This document shows, piece by piece, positions 35,094 to 45,832 of a stretch of 64,000 bases of DNA. Every line of letters begins with the position of its first letter. Within the stretch, counting starts at the first letter, position 1. A program made the position numbers and the translations under genes. A model generated the notes under the pieces. That model made no database searches, was not told where the DNA came from, and saw nothing but the letters and a program-made list of their open reading frames with translations. The DNA comes from Chimonanthus salicifolius (taxonomy: Eukaryota; Streptophyta; Magnoliopsida; Laurales; Calycanthaceae), in NCBI GenBank assembly GCA_013350335.1, contig CM023534.1:23393302-23457301 (forward strand), written 5' to 3'.

Positions 35094-35580
35094 AGCTCGG
35101 CATTTAGACACCATATTATTCTGTTACCAGACACCGCATTGCAAATTTTGAGTGGAAATTACGTTTCTGCCCTTCCGCTCGAAATCGATCGATCGATTCT
35201 GCAACGTATTTTCGCTTCGATCGATCGATTTGAAGCGTATACGATCAATCAAACAGTTCATTTTCGAATCGATCGATTGATCCTAACACGAGATTCAATC
35301 GATCGCAAGGTCCCATGGGAACGTGCGATCGATTTTAACTGCGAGGTTGACATTTTGACAGTCGATCTCTCCTCTCAAAATCGATTGCACGATCCCAGTG
35401 ATCAATCGATCAATTGTAACCCATTTAAAGATCGATTATACGATCACAGAGGATCGTGCGATCGATTTTAACTGAAAGGTCGACAGTTTGACAGTCGACC
35501 TCTCCTCCGAAGATCGATCGATCGATTGTTTGTTTGGGGCAAGATCGATCACATGATCACAAAAATCGTGCGATCGATCT
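35094..35580 (+). repeat. MULE left terminal inverted repeat
   Basis: Pairs with 41218-41599. Packed with ATCGATCGAT-type palindromes and the phrase GTGCGATCGATTTTAACTG. Longer than the right end because a module (GATCGTGCGATCGATTTTAA plus a GTCGA..TTTGACAGTCGA hairpin) occurs twice, near 35325-35375 and 35455-35510. Confidence 0.9.
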
Positions 35581-35977
35581 TGCATGCGAAGTTGAGAATA
35601 AGTTCAATCGCGCCCCTCTTCCCTTTCACTCTTCGTTTCCATCTCGCCCCTTTCGAAACCCTACTCCCTCAAAACCCTGATTTCGAAATCTTCTCCCTCA
35701 AAACCTCCCCCATTTCGAAATCTTCTCCCTCAAATTCCTTTCTACAACCCTCTCACTCAAACCCCTCTCTCTCTCAAACTCCTTTATAAACTATTTTCCC
35801 TCAAACCCCAAACCTCCTTTCCAAAACGAACCACTCCACTATTTGAAGATACTCTCTCAATCTCCTATATTGATTCGAAGGTATCTCTCAGAAGCTACTC
35901 TCTCAATTTCCGAACCGGAATCAAAGGTAACTCTTTTTCAAACCCAAGACACTCAAAATTTCTTTGAAAATAGTATT

Positions 35978-38200
35978 ATGGATTGTGAGGGAGTTTTATC
36001 CACATTTGTTGAAAATGATGAAATTGTTGAAAATTATATTGTTGACAATGAATTTGTTGAGAGGTATTTTTCAAGTCGCGACGATTTAGTGAAGCATGTT
36101 AAGGAGGTTTCCACTGCGCAAAGATTTGTAGCTACTATTAAGAGGTCATATAATAAGCACAATGTAGTTATTCTTGGTTGTGATAGAGGGGGTACATATC
36201 ATAGCACAGTTAATTTGAAAAATGATGAGAAAAAGAAGAAAGCATATTCTCACCTTTTTAATTATCCATTTGAAGTGAAAGGGAGACAAATTGTTGATGG
36301 GTCATGGAAGCTGACTATAAAAGATGTGGAGCACAATCATGATCTCACGAGCGTATTAGTCGGTCATCCTATTATAAGGTATTTTTCAGATGAAGAGAAG
36401 AGAATGATCATTGAAATGTATAACAGCAATATACCACTGCGACAAATTATGACGACCCTTCGAAATGAGAATCCAGATATTGGAGTATCATCTACTGATT
36501 TGTACATTTTTTTGGCTTTGGTTCGAAAAGAGCAAATTAGAGGTCGTACTTCAATTGAAGCATTATTGGAAGATCTTCAAGAAGGTGGTTACCAATATTT
36601 TCTCAACTATAACAGTAAAGGTCATTTATCTCATCTTTTCTTTTCACATCAATTGTCAGTTGTACTTACGAAGAGCTATAATAATATATTTCTCATGGAT
36701 TGCACTTACAAAACCAACAGATATCATATGTCATTGCTTAATATCGTTTGTATCACAAGTTTCAACAAGAATTTCTACTCATGCTTTACATTTATGAGGA
36801 ATGAAAAATTTGAAAATTACGTATGAGCGTTAAAGATGTTCAAAAAGGTCTTAGGAGTCGATCATGATCGACAAGTTTTTTTGACCGATAGAGATTTGGC
36901 ATTGAAGAATGTCATTGATTCAGAGTTCCCTAATGCTGTACATATTTTACGTATTTGGCACATCAATAAGAATATTCTTCCTCATTTTAAGCCTTTTTTA
37001 AAGAAAGTGGAAAAATGGAATGCATTTATAACCTAATAGAATGACTTGATTGAGTCTCCATCCGAAGTTGCATTTAATGAAGCGTTTAAGGCATTCAAAC
37101 AACATTTTCGAGATTATTCAGATGCAGTAAATTATATAAGAAGGATATGGATCCCACATAAGAAGCAATTCAACAAGGCATGGATTGGTTGGAGTTTACA
37201 TTTTCAAAATGCAGCAACTTCAAGGGTTGAAGGTGCACACTCAGTGTTAAAACGATATATAGCTAACTCCACTAGTTATCTATATGTTGTTCGAAGGAAG
37301 ATATCCCATGCCATTGAAAATTAGTTTCAAGACTTTAAGATTCAAATGGAGGATGAAAAAATCCAGTTTACTCTTACTGTTTCGATTCCTTTCTTTGATG
37401 AAGTGAACAGCAGAGTATCACAATTTGCATTGTCTGAGGTTTACAAGCAATATGTTATGCTCATAAATAAGTCATTTTCACCCAATTGTACACATGAGTT
37501 TACAGTTTCCATGGGCTTACCTTATGCTCACAGAATGCAATGGATGAACAAGTTACATTTGGATCAGATCCATCCATAATGGAGAATCAATTTGATTTCA
37601 TTTGACGACTTGAACATTGAAATGAATCGACCTGGGGATGAATTAGATGTACACTGGGAAAGCATTAAGAAAAAAATATGGAAACATTTCTACATTTGAT
37701 CAAGAGGAGCTTCGAGATCATATTCAAGATCTTGCCAGTGATGAGATACATATCAGCCAACCTATTATGCAGAATAGCAATGACGTCATCCAGGTTCAAA
37801 GAATTCAAAGGGTCAAATATCTAAAAGACGGGATCCTTCTGCATTTGAGATTGTAAAAAATCAATTGAATAGAAGAAGATGTGGGTTATGCAAAAACATT
37901 GGTCATACGAAAAGAACCTGTCCGAATAGAAGTGCTGCACAGGCATCCTGCAGTGTAGATTTAAATGCTTCGCCTTAACCTCATGATTTCCATGAATCGC
38001 AAGCAACGAGTTTGTCTCAATTATCCCAGATAAGTTGCTTTTATATAAGATATATATTTACATTTTCATTCATATAGAATAAGGTGAAAAATACTAACAC
38101 GTATTCCTTTTCTCACAGCCGATTCGTTCTTATGACTTCTATGACGATTCGACATATACCTCTGGTGATCTTAGAGATCCTGGCGAATTACAGCATTAGT
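35978..38200 (+). pseudogene. MULE transposase with several stops
   Basis: Likely start ATG 35978 (MDCEGVLSTFVENDEIVE). The N-terminal part resembles FAR1-like binding domains (VILGCDRGGTYH, VEHNHDL). The transposase core has FLMDCTYKTNRY, VFLTDRDLALKNV and TSRVEGAHSVLKRY, the expected D, D and E motifs. The zinc SWIM-type region has CTHEFTVSMGLPYAHRMQ, with Tyr where Cys is usual, and a C-terminal CCHC knuckle CGLCKNIGHTKRTC follows (37890-37931). In-frame stops occur at 36824, 37034, 37037, 37322 and 37577, and a frameshift near 37650. A short last exon (about 38120-38200) after an AG is plausible. Confidence 0.9.
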
Positions 38201-38579
38201 GGAATCAGTGATGGGTGTCTATCATTTTTTTCATATATTCAGTTGTAAGAATGTATTTCATTTGTAAAAAGTTGTATTAATTTTCATTCCGATGTACTGA
38301 AACATATATTCAAATAACAATTGTTATTTTAAATAAATCCAGCATTGAGTGGTTTGTTACCAAATATGAGACCCTTGCGTGGGGCTATCACTAAATATGG
38401 GACATTTTCATGGATTGTGGCTAAACATGGGACCCTTGAGTGTTTTCTCTCTAAATATGAGACCTTAAAGTGGATTGTCACTAAACATTAGACCTTTGAG
38501 TGGTAAGTCAACAAGTATGAGACCTTATAAATCAGATGGTCTGGTTAAAAAAGAATTTTTCCCATTAGTGAGGAGTTTG

Positions 38580-40941
38580 TCAAAGAATGCTGGAGTAAAC
38601 AACATGTAGTGCTGGTGCTGGTGCCGATGTAGAAACAGGTGTAGATGAAGGAAGTGCATCAACATCAATAGGAGTAAGATCCGATGCAAGATGTGCTGGT
38701 GCCGATGAAGGAGGTAGTAGTGCAGTGTCAGGAGGTGCTGGTGCCGATGAAGGAGGTGCTGGTGCAGATAAAGGAGGTGATGGTGCAGTGTCAAGAGACT
38801 TAGGTTATTCCAATAGAAGATGCCCAATCGTACTCTCAATGGGGCAAGCCGAATGCACCTGACAAGTGGAGCCAGTAGGACGAGCCTGAGTGGGGCCAGT
38901 GAGACGAGGCTGAATGGGGCCAGTAGGAAGAGTCTGAATGGAGCCAGTCGGATGAGGCTGAGTGGTGCCAGTCCGGTGAGAGGCAGTGGTGTCAGTGAAC
39001 GAAGAGGTATTCCCCCACAATCGATTTATCATCGATTCCTCTAAGAAACATCTTACAATCCCGGATGACGATTCGCGTACAAGTTGTGTTCGTATTCCTG
39101 CACTTTGTACTAAAAGAACAGAGTTTCTCATTATATCTGTAATACCCTGCCTCAAAATGTCCAACATTGCTAGTGGCATTAAAAATTCCCTGGTATATAA
39201 GTAGTAGCATTCCTCCTTCTAGCACAAGGCCTTTTGGGAGCAACAGTAGGTTGACTCGCCAAAGCAAAGCCGTGCGGGTCCGTGTGTAAGCCCAAAGCGG
39301 ACAATATTGTGCTAGCGAGACGGGTCGTTACAAATGGTATCAAAGCATGGTTCAACTCTCTGCCTGAATGTGTGGGCTTGGTTGTTGTGTGTGTAGAGTC
39401 GGGGACGGCTATGGCTTTAAGGGGGGTAGATTATAATACCCTGCCCCAAAATGTCCTACATTGCTAGTGGCATTGGAAATTCTCTGGTATATAAGCAGCA
39501 GCCTTCCTTCCTTCTAGCAAAAGACCTTTTGGGAGTAAAAGTAGGTTGGATCGCCAAAGCAAAGCCGTACGGATACATGTGTAAGCCCAAAGCGGACAAC
39601 AATGTGCTAACGGGATGGGTCGTTACAATATATATCACTTGACTCTCCAAATTATTCAGCATTTTCATCGTCATTCCAACCAATTCACCATTTTTCTTAT
39701 CAATTTTTTCATTCATCATCCCTTCCATCTCAACCAATTTATCGTCAACCATTCCTTTAAGCCTTCCAATCAGTTTTCCTTCCATCTCAGCCAATTTTTC
39801 ATCAATCATTCCTTCAAGCCTTCCCATAAGCCTTCCTTCCATCTCAGCAAATTTGACATCAATTTTTTCATTCAGTTTTTATATGCTGTCAAGAATTAGC
39901 ATAGTACTGACTCAAGTATCATGTGCCTCTGCCCTCCCAACTTCAGGTGCCTCTACCCCCCGAACTTCAGGTGCCTCTATTCCCCCAACTTCAGGTCTGT
40001 CACCTTCCTCCTCAGGTGCCTCAACCTTAATAGGAGCATGTTCTACTTTGTGAACCCATCATGCATTATCGAGTTTGAATCCCATCTTGCCCAAAGTAGA
40101 CGCATCTAATATATCGATTTTCTTCAAAGCTATTTTCTCTTCGTGGGGAAGGGTGATTCTTTTTTGTCGAAACAAGTAAGACAGAAATAAATCATATGGA
40201 AGGCTATATTTTCTAATCTTACGGCAAACAACCATGTGTTTTATGATTATGAAGGAGATATCAATTTACTTGCCATTCAAAATGCACCATATGAGGAAAC
40301 TATCAAAATACGGCACTTGATTACTAAGTCCTTCTTTTGGTAAAATATTCTTCTTAATAATATAATATACAATTCGGGTTTCTAGGGTTAGTTCCATCAG
40401 CGCGGGCTTACTCCTTTGACACTATTACTCTGCCCACACATTTGAGTCATGGTCTCTGAGGGAACGAATCCAACAACATCGGTAGGTCATGAATTTGATT
40501 CATACTTCGAAATAATGGCACTGGGAAACTGAAACATTCTGTCTAGTGCCGAAGTTGAAATCTCAATTTCGGTCCCTCTAACTTTGGATTTTATGGAATG
40601 TCTCGCCCGGTCTTCCGACATGTTTGCATAAAATTCCTTCACCAATTTTGGATAAAAATCATCCTTTATTCCTAAGAATTCTCCCCATCAAAGTGTCTCA
40701 ATATATTCATGAATTCTTAATTCAAACAGTGGAAAAAAAGCTAAGGTCAATGATTTTACCAAAAATATCGACCGAGAGTACAATCCTCTGGGTATAATGT
40801 GGCCGCTTCCAAAGAATTGAACTGGTTAGGGTCAAAAGTCTCTGTCTCCGTAGGTGTCTCAGTCAATCTCGGTCTCTTCCCTCTCGATGAAGTCGGTACC
40901 TTGGACTTTCTCCCTCTCGATGTAGACCCATTGGATGCCAT
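38580..40941 (-). pseudogene. MULE second gene, 'putative plant transposon protein'-like, broken
   Basis: ATG at 40941 gives MASNGSTSRGRKSKVPTSSR with basic, nuclear-localisation-like stretches, then QFNSLEAATLYPE. In shifted frames follow VKEFYANMSEDRA and KSKVRGTEIEISTSALD, a pattern I associate with plant transposon proteins of unknown function. Then come a degenerate EAPEVGG-type repeat, a heptad-like region (repeated MEGRLMGRLEGMIDEKLAE phrases), the nested TRIM, and proline/alanine-rich repeats (TGPIQ-type and SAPAPPS-type) to the stop at 38580. Several stops and frameshifts. Role in transposition unknown. Confidence 0.6.
39138..39627 (+). mobile_element. TRIM retrotransposon (second family) inside the MULE
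   Basis: LTRs at 39138-39332 and 39432-39627 begin T(G/A)TAATACCCTGCC and end GGGTCGTTACA. A primer binding site TGGTATCAAAGC (39335-39346) follows the first LTR, and a polypurine tract (AAGGGGGG, about 39419-39426) precedes the second. Internal region about 100 bp. Flanks atatc (39133-39137) and atata (39628-39632) match at 4 of 5 bases. TATATAAG occurs in each LTR. Confidence 0.9.
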
Positions 40942-41217
40942 GTGGAAGGAGGGATATAAAGGAGAATTGGTTTGGTCGATCGATTGGAGAAAAGAAATCA
41001 GAGAACAAGAAGAGAAAGGGTTTCCGGAAAGGGCAAGATCGATCGATGTTGGAAGAGGGGAGAGGGAAGATCGATGGATTTGGAGAATCGTGTGGTAGAT
41101 TTGGTGAAGAGGAAAGAGTCGATTGATCGATTGGAGAAGAGGAAGAGAAAGGGTTTTTGGTTTCTAGGGTTTCAATCACACAAGGGACGAAAAGATCGAT
41201 TGGTGGCTTATATATAA

Positions 41218-41599
41218 GTTTACGATCGATCGCACAATTTCTGTGATCGTACGATCGATCTTTGAATAGGTTACAATCGATCGATTGATCATTGGATCGT
41301 GCGATCGATTTTAAATGGAGAGGTCGATTGTCAAAATGTCGACCTTTCAGTTAAAATCGATCGCACTTTCCCATGGGACCATGCGATCGATTGAATCTCG
41401 TGTTAGGATCAATCGATCGGTTTAAAAATGAATTGTCTGATCGATCGTATACGCCTCAAATCGATCAATCGATCGAAGCGAAAATACGTTGCAGAATCGA
41501 TCGATCGATTTAGCGCGAAAGGGCAGAAACGTAATTTTCACTCAAAATTTGAAATGCTGTGTCTGGTAACAGAATAATGCGGTGTCTAAATGCCGAGCC
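41218..41599 (-). repeat. MULE right terminal inverted repeat
   Basis: Complementary to the left repeat over its full length, with the same ATCGATCGAT clusters; it probably holds the promoter of the minus-strand gene that starts at 40941. Confidence 0.9.
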
Positions 41600-41649
41600 T
41601 TCAAGAAATTGCTTGCCATTAATATTCTTTGTAGGGCTTTTGTTGAAAT

Positions 41650-42633
41650 GTGAGCCATATAGACGGGAAATTTTTCCCATACACACTCATTTTTCAAAAA
41701 TTGATAGAAATTATTTTTTTGTCCTTACACTTAAAAACGTCTCATTCTCCGAATGAGTGATTCATCGAATTCATTCGAACGAAGTTGGCTATGAAGTGAG
41801 ATTTTCAAACGAAGTCGTTGCTCAACCGATTTCTACAAACAAGGTATCAAAATTCATCTACTCTAAATTTTATGAACTCCGAAATTGATTTTAAGTGAAA
41901 AGGGTATAATTTTGGATTTAAAAAATCGTATCCAAAGAATTATGGAACTTCCATCTTAAATCTTTGGGTACGATTTTGAACCCCAAAACTATACTATTTT
42001 CACTTAAAATCAATCCTGAAGTTCAAAAAATTCAGAGTAGATGAATTTTGATATATTGTTTGTAGAAATCGGTCAAGAAACGGCTCCACTTTCTTCGAAC
42101 GAAGGAATTCCCATTTCATTCGAACTAATGAATTTGTTCAAAGGAAGTAGGCTTTAGAGTAAGATTTTCAAACGAACCCGTTTCTCGACCAATTTCTACA
42201 AACAAAATATCGAAATTCATCTATCTGAATTTTATGAACTCCGTGACTAATTTTAAGTGAAAATGGTATAGTTTTAAGTTTCAAAAATCGTACCTAAAGA
42301 ATTAGGGAACTTTCCTCCTAATTCTTTGGGTATGATTTTTGAAACCCAAAACTATATCATTTTCACTTAAAATCAATTATAAAGTTCATAAAATTCAAAG
42401 TACATGAATTTTGATACCTTGTTTGTAGAAATCGGTCGAGAAATGACTTCGTTTGAAAAATCCACTTCACAGCCCATTTCGTTCGAACGAATTTTTTTCA
42501 TTCAGTGGATCAGTCGTTCGGAGGATGGATTTTAAGTGAAAAGGCAAAAGTGAAAGGCAAAAGGGTAATTTTAATCAACTTTTAGAAAATGGGTGTGTAG
42601 GGAAAGATTTCCCAGGTGTCTATATGGGCTCTC
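41650..42633. mobile_element. Foldback or Mutator-type non-autonomous element
   Basis: Inverted ends GTGAGCCATATAGAC (41650) and, inverted, GAGAGCCCATATAGAC (42633), extending about 75 bp inwards (CCCATACACACTCATTTT against CCCTACACACCCATTTT). The interior alternates direct and inverted copies of one module (TTTCTACAAACAA.GTATC, ATTTTAAGTGAAAA.GGTAT) at about 41795, 41990, 42160 and 42345. Candidate 9-10 bp duplication ttgttgaaat/ttgctgatat is imperfect. No coding capacity. Confidence 0.7.
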
Positions 42634-42892
42634 TTGCTGATATTTCTAGTTTATTAAGAAAAAATATAAAACTTGAATTTTCTAAGATAGATTTTTATTT
42701 ATATGTCAGAAAAAATTGGAATGATAGATATATTAATGGAATTAAATAAAAATTCATTAATATGATTGATATAGTTTGAATTTTGTACGGTGTTTCTGTG
42801 ATTTTTTCAACTTTCCAAACATTTTTATGAAATTAAGATTTTTAAGAAAAAAAATTGAATCTTAAGAAAAGAAACATATTATTTGAGACTTT

Positions 42893-43108
42893 TTTTTTAT
42901 GACCAAGGTATCAAGGGTTCTCACCCATACTTGGATAGAAGATATTTTAACTCGACTAGTCCTTAGAGCATGTGCAAGCCTCCCAATTCCACATTCACCT
43001 AGTAAGCAAATACGGAGAGTGGCCTAGAGAAGTGTTGAGCGTGAATAAAACTCAAGACCTTCCTTCATAAGAGGAGCTTCTTGACCATCAAGCCAACCCC
43101 CTCTTGGA
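42893..43108 (-). mobile_element. tRNA-derived SINE (family A, Au-like)
   Basis: Minus strand has GGTTGGCTTGATGGTCAAGAA (box A region, about 43104-43084) and a degraded box B TTGAGTTTTATTCACG. The family body ends CCTTGGTCATAAAAAAA. Contains an extra stretch near 42920-42950 relative to the other copies. Confidence 0.6.
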
Positions 43109-43498
43109 TTTAACAGAGACATTAGAGAACATGAATTGTATATTTCCTTATTAATTTTCTACTTTATATAAGTTTTACAATTTTTCAATAGTTTAGAACA
43201 TACTTTATGTTTATTAAAATTTCAGTCCTTAAAGGTCTAATACTTTACAAACAGATTTTTTTTAATCAAAATATACTTATATTGGATTTTTTCATTTTTC
43301 CATATTTTTATAATTATTTCAAGATATAAAAAGAGAGAGAGAGAAAGATGTGTATGGGATGATACAATATGTGTTACCAATACACCATTTTGAGCCTATT
43401 TGCCTCGGGGAGAATGCTGAACAAGTCATTTTGGTATGGAGAGAGTGATTTTTAAAAATTTAAAATCAAGAGATAAAGATCGTCGAACGAAAATGAAG

Positions 43499-43869
43499 GG
43501 TAGCGATCTTCCCACAGGAGTTTGTGTAATCAAATAAGGGTTTAAGTGTATTGTCAATTTTACCCTTCGTATAAATAGTAAAATCGGCTGGCCAAAATTT
43601 TACCTTTATCAGCTCTCTAAGTTTCCCCTTTGCATGAACACTAAAATCTGCTAGCCGAAATTCGTATGAACAATAAATCGGCTCGCCAAAATTCACATGA
43701 ACAGTAAAATCGGCTAGCCAAAAGTCTTATGAATAGTAAATCAGCTTACCGAAATTTTAATGTTCATGAGAAGGCTCCGATTTCACTATTCATGTAAAGG
43801 ATAAAATTGACAATACATTAAAATCTGTCTCAAATTACACAAAATACTCATGGGAAGATCGCTATTACC
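43499..43869. mobile_element. MITE with internal 31-bp tandem repeats
   Basis: Inverted ends of about 95 bp: GGTAGCGATCTTCCCA (43499) and, inverted, GGTAATAGCGATCTTCCCA (43869), both running into GTATTGTCAATTTTA. The centre (about 43563-43770) has five diverged units of about 31 bp carrying AGTAAAATCGGCTAGCCAAAA. No gene; superfamily and target duplication not resolved. Confidence 0.75.
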
Positions 43870-44916
43870 TTATTCTATAACTATTTATATAATCATCTTT
43901 ATATTAGATCGAATAATGTGAATCTTAAAATTCATTCCAAGAAATATTTCATTATCTACTGGGAGACAACATGTAATAATATATATATATATATATATAT
44001 TTACTTTCGTCTTGACGACGCAGGTCCAGTTTTTCACTAAAAAAATGTTGTCGGAAGACCAAATTGAAATGAAGGCAGCTCTGCTCTTTTCCTTCTATTC
44101 TCTTTTGCTTTTCCCTTGAGTCAATATTTTGTTTGTAAAAGTGTTAATTTTGCTTTTTGAGTGTCATGTGGGTCTTACGTTGTGGAACTTTTTCTTCTTC
44201 TTTTAATCACAGTCATGCTCGTTAAAAGATTTATTTCTATTATTTTTAATCAAATATTATTTTTATAAATTGAGCTTTCGTAGGACCTTAGAATACAGAT
44301 CATAATTGAATTGAATTTTCTTTACTTTGAGCAAAAGTTTAGAGTTTCTCCAATGAGATTTTTTATTTTTATGTTGTATTTATATTTGAATTAAATTTAA
44401 TTTTAAGTATTGATTTTATGTTTTACATGATGAATCTAATTTCATTTACTGCATTCATTTCAATTCTTAATTAAATTATAATTTTAGAATCAAATTGATT
44501 TAAGAAGATTCAATAAATATTGAATTAATTAATGTCGAATTTAATTTTCATATATACACATAAATTGTTTTATGATATTTAATTGTTGATCTCGAGTAAT
44601 TATTTAATTTATTGCATTTTGAATAATAATTATACGTTTTTCCTTCGACCTGAACATTTAATTTCATTGGTGAATTTAATTCTATCGAATTATCTTAATA
44701 AAATTAATGTTATCCTTCTTTTCTTGAGAGTGGTTGAGATAATTGAGAGTTAATTTTTTTAAGGTTTCTATTATCGAAATCTTTGATTCGAATTGTAGAA
44801 TTTATATCTAATTTCTATTTAAATTGAAAAGTTTAAAGAAGTATGTCATATTCAACTATTATTATTCTATTTTACTGTTTTTTAACCTACATCACATTTA
44901 ATTAGAATAAAAATAT
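43870..44916. other. AT-rich intergenic region with (AT)n microsatellite
   Basis: Contains an AT dinucleotide run at about 43978-44001. No gene or element recognised in the rest. Confidence 0.6.
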
Positions 44917-45111
44917 TACTCTCTCTTTTCCAAATTAGTTGTCCTATATAGATTTTGGAATTGTCTCAAAATATTTGTCTCATTTATATTGAAGTAATAA
45001 AAAGTGCGTTAAAAATGGATGAGATCACGTGGAGTGCTAGCCTTATATAGAAAGTTCCTTAAAAAATACAAATATTTCAAATGAGACAAATAAAATAGGA
45101 TGGAGGGAGTA
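44917..45111. mobile_element. Stowaway-like MITE, copy 2
   Basis: TA-flanked, starts CTCTCTTTTCCAAATTAG and ends AAAATAGGATGGAGGGAG before TA. Its reverse complement aligns with the element at 32934-33128 (AAGGCTAGCACTCCACGTGATC). Confidence 0.85.
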
Positions 45112-45717
45112 TAATTTTGACATGTTCTATTTAGTGGACCAATTAGAAAAAAATCAAAAGTGCTTATACATTATTTAATTTAATTTTATCAAAATTAATA
45201 TCATGATATTAAACTAAGAGTGTGACTAACGAAAAACATGAAAAGAATCAAAATTAATAAGCTTCTCATCTTTAATTTTTGCTTATCTAAAATTAATGGA
45301 TAAAACTAACTTTTTATCTTAACCTTTAGTTTAATATAATAAATGGAACTTAGCTGGTACTATGTAAACATTTTTCGTTCACTCTCTCACATTAACGACG
45401 GATTTAAATACTAAATAATCATATCACGTGTTACAGTGTTTTGCTCAATAATTAGATTTATTTTGGCCTATTCGAATGTTCTACCAAACCCATTTAATTG
45501 ATTTCTATTCTTAAATTTAAAAAAAATTGTTATATAAGTTGAAGATGTAAAATTATAAAAAAAATATAGATTCATAAAATAATATAAACAAATGGGTTTC
45601 AAACTTTCCGCCGGTCGACGGGTCAAAGTTGATGGTTGAAAGTTGAGGCTGGGACCACTTAATTGAGACTCAGTCCCAGCTCTTCCCTTGACGTACGCAC
45701 GTACGTAAGACAGACGC
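45112..45717. other. Upstream region of the UGT gene
   Basis: AT-rich to about 45590, then less so. W-box-like cores occur as GGTCAAAG (about 45621-45628) and TTGACG (about 45688). No clear TATA box near the start codon. Confidence 0.4.
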
Positions 45718-45723
45718 CACGTG
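45718..45723. promoter_or_regulatory. G-box (CACGTG) 110 bp upstream of UGT start
   Basis: Perfect CACGTG in the context cgccacgtgaag, next to a GTACGCACGTACGTA palindromic stretch (45693-45707). bZIP or bHLH factors bind this core in plants; control of this gene is inferred. Confidence 0.5.
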
Positions 45724-45832
45724 AAGATTCGGTATTCGGTGCCGCACTCTTACGTTAAGACAGACTTAAGCAGAGGTCTCCAACAGGAAGAGGAAAGGAA
45801 GAAGAAAAGGAGGCGGAGCTTACTTAGAAGCC

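Larger units (their letters stand above)
35094..41599. mobile_element. Mutator-like element (MULE), 6.5 kb, two convergent genes
   Basis: Terminal inverted repeats start AGCTCGGCATTTAGACACC (35094) and, inverted, GGCTCGGCATTTAGACACC (41599). The 9-bp duplication ttcaagaaa is perfect (35085-35093 and 41600-41608), the Mutator hallmark. The plus-strand transposase starts just inside the left repeat; a minus-strand second gene starts just inside the right repeat; they converge near 38.2-38.6 kb. Both are broken. A TRIM (39138-39627) is nested in the second gene. Confidence 0.95.

Noticed and set aside
39042..39179. Minus-strand open frame across the left TRIM LTR joined to the MULE accessory gene
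   Set aside because: The TRIM is an insertion, so this part of the translation is not original coding sequence.
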